Of a stretch of DNA of 6,795 nt, positions 1 to 6,513 are shown in pieces; position 1 is the first letter of the stretch, and every line of letters starts with the position of its first letter. Origin of the DNA: an uncultured Bacteroidales bacterium (GTDB taxonomy: Bacteria > Bacteroidota > Bacteroidia > Bacteroidales > Muribaculaceae); contig USIY01000121.1 in the NCBI GenBank assembly GCA_900554845.1, forward strand, positions 1 through 6,795, written 5' to 3'. The translations under genes were made by a program, and so were the position numbers. The notes beneath the pieces are model-generated. The model was not told the origin of the DNA and ran no database searches. It saw nothing but the letters and a program-made list of their open reading frames with translations.

Positions 1-2
1 CG

Positions 3-1148
3 GTATCGGTAGCGGTAATGATCGCCTCCATTGCGATTGTTTCCGGATTCAAACGCGAAATAACCGCTAAAGTCACCGGCTTCAACGCACATATTTCCAT
101 GTACACTCTCAAGACTTCCGAAGATGAGGACAATCTTTTCGCCCTCACTCCCTCTCTTCGTAAGATCCTTGACGACACTCCGTTTGTCACGGATTATTCG
201 CTGCAGGTGTCAATTCCGGGAATCTTCAAGACAAAGACGGATTTCCAGGGTATTTATCTTAAGAGCCTTCAAGGACAGGGAATCACGGAATTCCTGAAAT
301 CCAACCTCGTCTCCGGAAAGGTTCCGGACTACAGCAAACCGGATTCCGAGATGCAGATTGTGATTTCGGAAATCGCGGCAAAACGGCTCGGTTTGAAAGT
401 CGGTGACAAAATTGACACTTATTTTTTCACAAATGACATCCGTATCAGGCCGCTGAAAGTGGCCGGCATCTTCAACTCTCATTTTGACACTTACGACAAA
501 GTGTTCGCCTACGGCAATCTCGGACTGATACAGAAACTCGGAGGCCTGCGTTCCGATCAGGGCACAAGTCTTGCGATACATACGGACAATTTCCATAATA
601 TAGAACAGTACACTTACGAACTGAACCGCACAATGGCGGAAGCATTGGGCAACGGATTGATATTCCGACCCGTTTCCGTTGACAATGCACTCAACCAAGG
701 GGCCGGGTATTTTCATTGGCTCGCTTTGCTGGACACTAATGTAGCCGTGATTCTGACTTTGATGACTTTCGTGGCGATAGTTACATTGATATCCGGACTC
801 CTTATTATAATATTGGATAAAAAACGTTTTATCGGTCTGCTCAGGTCGTTGGGAGCACCGGCCTCCAAAGTCAGAAAGATTTTCGTCTACCTCGCTCTGA
901 AAGTGACTGCTCTTGGAATGCTGATAGGAAATGTCCTGATGATCGGCCTCCTTTGGCTACAGGACAAATACCATTTTCTTCATCTCGATCCCGAGTCATA
1001 CTACATAGACTTCGTTCCGGTGCGTCTCACTGTCCCGTCGTTGCTGATTCTTAATCTGGGTGTACTTGTAGTGGTGTATCTTGCGCTTATCCTTCCTTCG
1101 GCCTTCGTGGCGCGGATCTCCCCGGCGGAAACCCTCCGTTATGAATAG
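3..1148 (+). CDS. LolC/LolE-type ABC transporter permease, 3' part (5' end outside window)
   Basis: Inner-membrane permease of the FtsX/MacB superfamily, closest in layout to the LolC/LolE subunits that extract lipoproteins from the inner membrane together with the LolD ATPase. The reading frame is open to the left edge: VSVAVMIASIAIVSGFKREI begins at base 3 and is the end of the first membrane helix plus its conserved GFKREI tail. The ATG at 18 is therefore an internal Met, and roughly 20-30 residues are missing. In the 381 visible residues, a periplasmic domain (about 20-235) is followed by three hydrophobic helices at about 247-271, 294-319 and 345-365. GLLRSLGA (278-285) after the second helix and the terminal PAETLRYE are typical of FtsX-type permeases. 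No ATPase gene is in view. The next gene starts 69 bp after the stop, with no clear terminator between. Family assignment is firm; the substrate (lipoproteins or other) is inferred. Confidence 0.88.
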   Translation, partial: VSVAVMIASIAIVSGFKREITAKVTGFNAHISMYTLKTSEDEDNLFALTPSLRKILDDTPFVTDYSLQVSIPGIFKTKTDFQGIYLKSLQGQGITEFLKSNLVSGKVPDYSKPDSEMQIVISEIAAKRLGLKVGDKIDTYFFTNDIRIRPLKVAGIFNSHFDTYDKVFAYGNLGLIQKLGGLRSDQGTSLAIHTDNFHNIEQYTYELNRTMAEALGNGLIFRPVSVDNALNQGAGYFHWLALLDTNVAVILTLMTFVAIVTLISGLLIIILDKKRFIGLLRSLGAPASKVRKIFVYLALKVTALGMLIGNVLMIGLLWLQDKYHFLHLDPESYYIDFVPVRLTVPSLLILNLGVLVVVYLALILPSAFVARISPAETLRYE

Positions 1149-1178
1149 TATTCCTGTTTAATCATTTCGGCACAGAGT

Positions 1179-1211
1179 TTGTTATTACTATGGAAAGAAA
1201 TGTAATAACAA
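1179..1211. promoter_or_regulatory. Perfect 10-bp inverted repeat just upstream of htpG (candidate operator or 5'-UTR stem-loop)
   Basis: TTGTTATTAC (1179-1188) and GTAATAACAA (1202-1211) are exact reverse complements separated by 13 bp. The right arm ends 6 nt before the htpG start codon. The geometry resembles an operator such as CIRCE (9-bp arms, 9-bp spacer), but the sequence is not CIRCE. In RNA the same arms would form an AU-rich stem next to the initiation region. I found no good TAnnTTTG promoter box in this gap, so the transcription start is unknown. The repeat is plainly visible; its role is inferred. Confidence 0.55.
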
Positions 1212-1217
1212 TTATAT

Positions 1218-3269
1218 ATGGCAACCGGAAAAATCGGGGTAACGACTGAGAACATCTTCCCCGTTATCAAAAAGTTCTTATACAGCGACCATGAAATTTT
1301 CCTGCGCGAGCTGGTGTCCAACGCCATCGACGCGACTCAGAAACTGAAGACTCTCTCGTCATTCGGCGAATTCAAAGGAGAACTCGGCACGCTCGACGTT
1401 CGTGTCAAAGTTGACAAAGAGGCCGGAACGCTCACTGTGTCCGACCGAGGCATCGGCATGGATGCCGCCGACATAGACCGATACATCAACCAGATCGCCT
1501 TCTCCGGCGCCGAGGAATTCCTGGAGAAATACAAGGACACCGCCAATTCCATCATCGGCCACTTCGGACTCGGTTTCTACTCCGCGTTCATGGTGTCCGA
1601 CAAGGTTGTGATCCGCTCACTCAGCTACAAAGAGGGCGCCAAGGCCGTGGAATGGACTTGCGACGGAAGCCCGGAATACACTCTTACAGAAACTGAAAAG
1701 GCCGACCGCGGCACGGATATAATCCTTTATATCGACGCGGACAGCAAGGAATTCCTGGAGCAGGAGCGCATCGACACTCTCTTGCGCAAATATTGTCGTT
1801 TCCTTCCCGTCCCTGTAATCAGCGGAAAGGAGCAGGAATGGAAAGACGGGAAATATGTGGACACCGACAAGGACAAGGTGATCAACTCCACCGAGCCGTT
1901 GTGGACCCGTAAACCCGCCGACCTGACCGACGAGGATTATCTGAAGTTCTACCACGAGCTGAAGCCCGGCGAGGAAGATCCCATGTTCTGGATTCACCTT
2001 AACGTGGACTATCCCTTCAATCTGACGGGTATCCTCTACTTCCCGAAGGTCCGTCCCAATATCGATTACAATCACAACCGCATTCAGCTCTACTGCAACC
2101 AGGTTTATGTCACCGATCAGGTGGAGGGCGTGGTTCCCGAGTTCATGATGCTGATGCAAGGCGTGATCGATTCTCCCGACATCCCTCTGAACGTAAGCCG
2201 CAGCTATCTGCAGGCCGACAGTCAGGTGAAGAAAATCTCCAGCTATATCTCGCGTAAGGTGGCCGAGAAGCTTGACAAAATGTTCAAGGACGACCGTGCC
2301 TCATTCGAGGAGAAATGGAAGGATATCGAGGTATTCATCAAATACGGCATGCTGACCGACGAGAAGTTCTATGATGCCGCACGCAAGTTCTTCCTTCTGC
2401 GCGATGTCAACGACAAATACTACACATTGGAGGAATACCGCACGCTCGTCGAAGCTAACCAGACGGATCGCGACAATACCGTGATTTACCTCTACTCCAC
2501 CGACAAGACGGCGCAGTTCAGCTACATCAAGGGTGCCGAAGAGAAGGGTTACAACGTGTTGCTGATGGACGGTCAGCTTGACCAGCACATCATCCAGATG
2601 TTGGAGTCGAAGATCGAGAAGACTCATTTCCTGCGCGTGGACTCGGACACTCCCGAGCGTCTGATACGCAAGGACGAGGAATTCAAATCCGACCTGAATC
2701 CGTTGGAGACGGACCTGTTGACCGGCATGTTCCAAAGCCAGATGCCCAAGATGGAGAACACCAACTTCGTTGTGGAGTACAATGCGCTGAAAGCTGACGA
2801 AGCACCCGCTACGGTGACGCAGAACGAGATGATGCGCCGCATGAAAGAAATGGCGGCCATGCAGCCGGGAATGAATTTCTACGGCCAGATGCCAGACATG
2901 TTCTCGCTGGTGGTCAACACCGAGCAGCCCGCCGTCCGCAGGATTGTGAAGACCGCAGCGGATACCGTCGGTGACTCCGTTACGCCCATCCGACAGAAAA
3001 TTGACGAGCTCAATAAAGAAATCACCGGCCTACGCGACAAATCAAAGGACCTGAAGGAAGACGCCGACAAGAAAGCCAACGACCTGAAGATAGCCGACAA
3101 GGAGAAAGAGCTCGGCGACGCCCGGGCCGAGGAAGAGAAAATCATATCGGAATATGCCGGGAAGGTACCCGAGATTCGTCAGATTATCGACCTTGCGCTG
3201 CTGAAAGCCAATATGCTGAAGGGAGAATCTCTCGCCGATTTCATCAAGCGCTCTGTCTCGCTGCTCTGA
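1218..3269 (+). CDS. htpG: Molecular chaperone HtpG (bacterial Hsp90)
   Basis: ATP-dependent cytoplasmic dimeric chaperone of the Hsp90 family. The N-terminal GHKL ATPase domain covers about residues 1-220. It shows LRELVSNAIDA (29-39; catalytic Glu31, Asn35, Asp38), DRGIGM (76-81) and the glycine-rich lid GHFGLGFYSAF (114-124). The middle domain (about 230-440) carries PLNVSRSYLQ with Arg328, equivalent to the Arg that contacts ATP gamma-phosphate in Hsp90. The C-terminal dimerisation part (about 500-683) includes a highly charged helical stretch at 590-645 and ends IKRSVSLL. At 683 residues it is longer than the roughly 624-residue E. coli protein, as is usual in Bacteroidales. The ATG at 1218 puts the family's N-terminus in place. 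No Shine-Dalgarno motif is seen, which is normal for this phylum. By eye it is richer in GC-ending codons than the fusion gene downstream, consistent with high expression. An inverted repeat sits just upstream and hairpins follow the stop. Confidence 0.97.
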   Translation: MATGKIGVTTENIFPVIKKFLYSDHEIFLRELVSNAIDATQKLKTLSSFGEFKGELGTLDVRVKVDKEAGTLTVSDRGIGMDAADIDRYINQIAFSGAEEFLEKYKDTANSIIGHFGLGFYSAFMVSDKVVIRSLSYKEGAKAVEWTCDGSPEYTLTETEKADRGTDIILYIDADSKEFLEQERIDTLLRKYCRFLPVPVISGKEQEWKDGKYVDTDKDKVINSTEPLWTRKPADLTDEDYLKFYHELKPGEEDPMFWIHLNVDYPFNLTGILYFPKVRPNIDYNHNRIQLYCNQVYVTDQVEGVVPEFMMLMQGVIDSPDIPLNVSRSYLQADSQVKKISSYISRKVAEKLDKMFKDDRASFEEKWKDIEVFIKYGMLTDEKFYDAARKFFLLRDVNDKYYTLEEYRTLVEANQTDRDNTVIYLYSTDKTAQFSYIKGAEEKGYNVLLMDGQLDQHIIQMLESKIEKTHFLRVDSDTPERLIRKDEEFKSDLNPLETDLLTGMFQSQMPKMENTNFVVEYNALKADEAPATVTQNEMMRRMKEMAAMQPGMNFYGQMPDMFSLVVNTEQPAVRRIVKTAADTVGDSVTPIRQKIDELNKEITGLRDKSKDLKEDADKKANDLKIADKEKELGDARAEEEKIISEYAGKVPEIRQIIDLALLKANMLKGESLADFIKRSVSLL

Positions 3270-3276
3270 CCGGGCT

Positions 3277-3299
3277 GTTCTGAACTTCTCATTCAGAAC
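3277..3299 (+). terminator. First hairpin after htpG (8-bp stem, 7-nt loop)
   Basis: GTTCTGAA (3277-3284) pairs perfectly with TTCAGAAC (3292-3299), starting 7 nt after the htpG stop. No U-run follows, so alone it is a poor intrinsic terminator. It may protect the 3' end or work with the larger hairpin 22 nt further on. ATTCAG-AA-CTGAAT (3291-3304) offers a competing small stem. Confidence 0.4.
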
Positions 3300-3321
3300 T
3301 GAATTGTAAGGATCTTTATTA

Positions 3322-3373
3322 AGACGCTGAATCAGAATTTTCAGGATTCTGGTTCAGCGTCTATATTCTTTCT
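3322..3373 (+). terminator. Strong hairpin downstream of htpG, probable transcription terminator
   Basis: AGACGCTGAA (3322-3331) pairs perfectly with TTCAGCGTCT (3353-3362). The stem continues inward through TCAGAAT and ATTCTGG with one G-U pair, giving about 17 nearly unbroken pairs and a small loop. It is followed by an interrupted pyrimidine-rich tract, ATATTCTTTCTT. It lies 53 nt past the htpG stop and before the next promoter, where a terminator is expected. The U-tract is imperfect. Confidence 0.7.
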
Positions 3374-3416
3374 TATGCCTTGCTCCTTATATTGTACTTG
3401 TCCGATATCGTGAATC

Positions 3417-3452
3417 TTGACATGGCTTAATTCTGATTTTTTATTATCTTTG
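3417..3452 (+). promoter_or_regulatory. Candidate Bacteroidetes-type promoter for the sigma/beta-barrel fusion gene
   Basis: TATCTTTG at 3445-3452 is an exact match to the Bacteroidetes -7 consensus TAnnTTTG. A TTG within TTGACA (3417-3422) lies upstream, but the 25-nt gap to the -7 box is longer than the usual 19-21 nt, so the -33 element is doubtful. A start a few bases after 3452 would give a leader of about 65-70 nt. The -7 box implies recognition by the housekeeping sigma factor; this is inference. Confidence 0.5.
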
Positions 3453-3487
3453 CAACGACTCACGTGTAACATCTTTTTTTGAAACTT

Positions 3488-3499
3488 CATGCAGTCTTT
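3488..3499 (+). repeat. 12-bp direct repeat, left copy, upstream of the fusion gene
   Basis: CATGCAGTCTTT here recurs exactly at 5116-5127, just after the stop of the fusion gene. The two copies therefore bracket the gene. The match does not extend beyond 12 bp on either side. It could be an insertion or recombination footprint, or chance. Confidence 0.5.
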
Positions 3500-3525
3500 T
3501 GGATGTCATTGCATCATATTATGGC

Positions 3526-5097
3526 ATGACTGAAACACAGGACATAAATTCGATTGTCAGAAAATGTCAATCCGGAGATAGAGAAGCCTTCGGGATTCTT
3601 TATCAAACATATATTGAGTCCTTGCGCAGGGTTGTGTCTTACTATATCAATAATCAGGAAGTTGTCTGGGACATTTTGCATGACGGCTTCCTGATCGCCT
3701 TTGCTTCTATTTCCTCATTGAAAAGTGCCGATAAGGTGGAAGCGTGGCTGACAACCATAATGAAGAATCTTGCTCTCCAATTTCTTAAGGAAGAACAGAA
3801 CCGCACTTGTATTCCATTGTCGGATGAAAATGTGGAATATACCGTACCGGATGAAGAACCTGACAAGACTACACTTACATGGGAAGAACTGAGTCACATT
3901 CTGGACAGGCTCCCTGAAGGGTACGGCAAAATTTTCCGCCTTGCCGTTCTTGACGGGCTGAGTCATAAGAAAATAAGTGAGATACTTGGCATAGCGCCCC
4001 ATTCGTCGTCCTCACAACTTACGCACGCAAAAGCGATGTTGCGGCGCATGATACGACAATATCGCATTGAAATGGGACTATTGTCGGTTGCCGTCATATT
4101 CATGATTGTCTGGCACTTTATGCCGGGGCATGAGGAGTCAAAACCGTCAGCGCCCGCTCTCAGCAAAAATAAGGAACTCGTACCGTCTGTTTCATCGCAC
4201 GCCAAGGAGGTCATAGTCCGGGACAATAATAATGGAAATATCACTCCGGCAAACATACACCGAACGGTTCACGAGTCTGCAAGCCCTGCTTCTGAGCTAA
4301 CCGCAGAGATTGTCACTGAAAAAGACAGCACTGATGTTGCCATAACCGACAGCGTACCCGAAATTGACAAGCGCACCATCTTAAATCTGTATGACAACCT
4401 TAATCTGACCGCTCGGCAGGAGGTGCCGGTGACTAAGCATGTCTCCAACTCCGGCTGGAGGCTATCCCTGTCATATTCGGCAATTGTCACGCATATTAAC
4501 GACAATAGATACCGTAACTCTGATATGGCGGTTGCGGGTCCCGGAGACCCGCCGGAAGAACCGGTTCCTGATACTAAAGTTGTCACCAAGACACACCACA
4601 AGATGCCGGTGATTATCGGTCTGTCGCTCAACAAGGCTCTCACTTCGCGCTGGAGTCTGGAGACCGGCGTGCGCTACACATTCATGGAGTCGGACTATCT
4701 GTCTGAAAACAAACAATGGAAAAAACGCACGAACCAGCAGATACACTATATCGGCATTCCTCTGAAATTCAATTATCGTATTTTCACCGTCAGGGGCTTC
4801 TCAATGTATGGACATGGCGGCGGCGCACTGGACATCCCCGTGAGCGGCCGGCAGTCGATATGGAAATTATCTCCTTACTCGTCAACTCCCCACACCGAAA
4901 AATTCAACATTCACCCTCGCCTGCAGTGGTCGGTTGAGGGAGGTTTGGGAATTCAGTATAATTTTACGCCTTCCTTCAGTATATTTGCAGAGCCATCGAT
5001 TAATTACTATTTCAAACCCGGCGGTGACATCGAGACCATCAGGCAAGAAAAGCCTTTTGATTTCACATTGCCGGTTGGACTCAGACTGACATGGTAA
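3526..5097 (+). CDS. ECF-type sigma factor fused through one membrane helix to an outer-membrane beta-barrel domain
   Basis: One uninterrupted 523-codon frame joins parts that in Bacteroidales are normally, to my knowledge, two neighbouring genes. Residues about 20-88 are sigma-70 region 2, with DILHDGFLIAF (49-59) in the place of the usual DIVQDVF-like motif. Residues about 117-178 are region 4, with a helix-turn-helix around 145-172. RRMIRQYR then precedes a short hydrophobic helix (185-199), giving an N-inside topology. A Ser/Thr/Pro/charge-rich linker runs to about 308. Residues 309-523 resemble PorT-like beta-barrel domains: IHYIGIPLKFNYRI (406-419), FAEPSINYYF (487-496), ETIRQEKPFDF (503-513) and a final Trp. 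There is no N-terminal signal peptide, so the internal helix would be the export signal. I chose the ATG at 3526; a TTG at 3499 would add nine residues outside the sigma domain. The function, perhaps a membrane-tethered sigma factor that senses the envelope, is inferred. Confidence 0.85.
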   Translation: MTETQDINSIVRKCQSGDREAFGILYQTYIESLRRVVSYYINNQEVVWDILHDGFLIAFASISSLKSADKVEAWLTTIMKNLALQFLKEEQNRTCIPLSDENVEYTVPDEEPDKTTLTWEELSHILDRLPEGYGKIFRLAVLDGLSHKKISEILGIAPHSSSSQLTHAKAMLRRMIRQYRIEMGLLSVAVIFMIVWHFMPGHEESKPSAPALSKNKELVPSVSSHAKEVIVRDNNNGNITPANIHRTVHESASPASELTAEIVTEKDSTDVAITDSVPEIDKRTILNLYDNLNLTARQEVPVTKHVSNSGWRLSLSYSAIVTHINDNRYRNSDMAVAGPGDPPEEPVPDTKVVTKTHHKMPVIIGLSLNKALTSRWSLETGVRYTFMESDYLSENKQWKKRTNQQIHYIGIPLKFNYRIFTVRGFSMYGHGGGALDIPVSGRQSIWKLSPYSSTPHTEKFNIHPRLQWSVEGGLGIQYNFTPSFSIFAEPSINYYFKPGGDIETIRQEKPFDFTLPVGLRLTW

Positions 5098-5261
5098 CGG
5101 CAAATATGGATTGCCCATGCAGTCTTTAGCCTTCGGATTCATCTATACGGTAGAAATCATTACAAAATACTGATGAGATGACCAAAGCCAAAGGGTATGT
5201 TGGATAATTTCTAACCACAAGGATATTATAAAACTTATTGTCAGATTAAATATACGTTATT
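5098..5261. other. Intergenic gap between the fusion gene and the serpin gene
   Basis: This AT-rich stretch has only a weak hairpin after the fusion gene stop (GGCAA 5099-5103 with TTGCC 5111-5115, no U-tract) and the right copy of the 12-bp direct repeat. I see no exact TAnnTTTG box; the nearest is TATGTTGG at about 5198, with no partner -33 element. No RNA gene or small coding frame is convincing. Confidence 0.6.
5116..5127 (+). repeat. 12-bp direct repeat, right copy, downstream of the fusion gene
   Basis: CATGCAGTCTTT is identical to 3488-3499 and lies 18 nt after the stop of the sigma/beta-barrel gene. The two copies are 1628 bp apart, start to start, and enclose the whole coding sequence. 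Confidence 0.5.
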
Positions 5262-6476
5262 ATGACAGCGATCAACTTTAAATTGAAAACACTGCCGCTA
5301 ATGTCGATAGCGATTTGCATGTGTTTTGCCGGATGCAGTTCCGACGGGCCGGATACGCCGTATGAGCCAATCCCGTTCACAAGGACGGAACAGGAGATCG
5401 TGGGGCAGGGCAACGATCTTGGGTACAAAATGTTGCGGGCCACTTATAGTCCCGGACTCAACACCGTGGAAAGCCCTCTCAGCCTGAGCTTCGCGCTTGG
5501 TATGCTGGCAAACGGAGCGCAGGACGCGACCCTGGACCAGATCTTAGAACTGAACGGAGCCGAGAGTCTTGACGACCTCAATTCTTGCATGGGCAAAGTG
5601 CTGAAGAATCTCCGTGGAGCCGACAGCAAGGTAGACCTCCGGATTGCAAACTCCTTGTGGCTTGACAAAGGTTTCAATGCGACCGAGGAATTCAGGAATG
5701 CAGTAAAATCGGGTTACAATGCCGACTTCTTCACCGAGCAGCTGAATACCGAAGCCACCATGAAGAAAATCAACAAATGGTGCTCCAAAAAGACCAACGG
5801 AATGATAACCGATTTCCTGAAGGAGAAACTTAAGGACTCCGACGACATGGCGCTGTACAATGCAATGTATTTCAAGGGAGAATGGACTAAGAGATTCGAT
5901 CCTAAGGATACCAAGGACAAGTTTTTCCACAATGCCACGGGAAGAAGCAGCAAGGTACCGATGATGTATAAAACCGAGGGACTGAACGGCTACCGTGCCG
6001 ATGAATACTCCGAATGTGTCAGGGTGCCTTACGGCAACGGCAATTTCTATATGGAGCTGGAACTGCCGGCCAAGGACAAGTCCGTTCAGGAAGTAATCGA
6101 AGCACGGTTAGACGGGAAACGGCCGGAAAGCGTGACGGTTACGGAGATCAAACTCACCCTTCCCAGATTCAAGGTATTATTTGAATTCAATGTCAGCGAG
6201 ACCTTGAAAAATATGGGGTATGATGCAATCAACGACATGCAGGAATATACCCTGATATCAGGCTCCGCTCCTGGGATGAGTCACATCAAGCAGATGGCGG
6301 TAATCGAAGTGGACGAAAACGGCACAAAAGCAGCCGTAGTTACAGGAAACGGAGAACTAACGGCAGAAAGGCCGATGCCAGTGGTGGAACTTGTTTTCGA
6401 CCGGCCTTTCCTGTACTACATTCGGGAAGCGACCACCGGTGCGACTTTGTTCTGCGGCGTGATAAACAATCTGTAA
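5262..6476 (+). CDS. Serpin-family protease inhibitor, predicted lipoprotein
   Basis: Serpins trap serine (sometimes cysteine) proteases by a suicide conformational change. The N-terminus is a lipoprotein signal: Lys7 and Lys9, a hydrophobic core, then lipobox FAGC with Cys25. SSDGPD follows, so it is anchored in the envelope and perhaps surface exposed. Serpin motifs run in order: SPLSLSFALGMLANGA (71-86), INKWCSKKTNGMI (170-182), NAMYFKGEW (200-208), LPRFKVLFEFN (300-310), hinge EVDENGTKAAVVT (349-361), and LVFDRPFLYYI (377-387), which fits the PROSITE serpin signature. The hinge has Gly354 (P15), Thr355 (P14), Ala357 and Ala358, as in inhibitory serpins, though Val359 and Val360 at P10-P9 are bulkier than usual. 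Counting from the hinge gives P1-P1' = Ala368-Glu369, but the loop is about three residues longer than in alpha1-antitrypsin, so this is uncertain. Size (404 residues) is normal. Miropin of Tannerella is a known lipoprotein serpin in the same phylum. The target protease is unknown. Confidence 0.95.
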   Translation: MTAINFKLKTLPLMSIAICMCFAGCSSDGPDTPYEPIPFTRTEQEIVGQGNDLGYKMLRATYSPGLNTVESPLSLSFALGMLANGAQDATLDQILELNGAESLDDLNSCMGKVLKNLRGADSKVDLRIANSLWLDKGFNATEEFRNAVKSGYNADFFTEQLNTEATMKKINKWCSKKTNGMITDFLKEKLKDSDDMALYNAMYFKGEWTKRFDPKDTKDKFFHNATGRSSKVPMMYKTEGLNGYRADEYSECVRVPYGNGNFYMELELPAKDKSVQEVIEARLDGKRPESVTVTEIKLTLPRFKVLFEFNVSETLKNMGYDAINDMQEYTLISGSAPGMSHIKQMAVIEVDENGTKAAVVTGNGELTAERPMPVVELVFDRPFLYYIREATTGATLFCGVINNL

Positions 6477-6478
6477 CA

Positions 6479-6513
6479 AGAATTCCCGACTCCGGTTTGG
6501 AGTCGGGAATTCT
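6479..6513 (+). terminator. Perfect 15-bp hairpin after the serpin gene, probable terminator
   Basis: AGAATTCCCGACTCC (6479-6493) and GGAGTCGGGAATTCT (6499-6513) are exact reverse complements around the 5-nt loop GGTTT. The stem begins 2 nt after the serpin stop. No T-run follows on the + strand, so it may need the AT-rich hairpin directly behind it, or act mainly as a 3'-end stabiliser. Confidence 0.75.

Noticed and set aside
18..20. ATG at 18 as the real start of the permease gene
   Set aside because: The frame is open back to the window edge, and the upstream codons VSVAV continue the first membrane helix, so the gene starts outside the window.
1179..1211. CIRCE element (HrcA operator) upstream of htpG
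   Set aside because: The arms TTGTTATTAC/GTAATAACAA do not match CIRCE TTAGCACTC/GAGTGCTAA, and the spacer is 13 rather than 9 bp.
1190..1249. Upstream ATG frames before htpG (ATG at 1190, 19 codons; ATG-TAA at 1200)
   Set aside because: They are short, out of frame or immediately stopped, and lie inside the inverted repeat; nothing supports translation.
1617..2159. Long reverse-strand frame of 180 codons inside htpG
   Set aside because: It is antisense to strongly conserved Hsp90 coding sequence and has no recognisable domain; it is a shadow of htpG codon bias. The other antisense frames in htpG, the permease, the fusion gene and the serpin were rejected for the same reason.
3461..3466. 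CACGTG as part of a parS centromere site
   Set aside because: Only the 6-bp core is palindromic; the flanks do not complete the parS-type dyad.
3499..3525. TTG at 3499 as start of the sigma/beta-barrel gene
   Set aside because: It adds only MDVIASYYG, outside the sigma domain, while the ATG at 3526 leads directly into a normal ECF N-terminus (MTETQDINSIVRKCQSGD).
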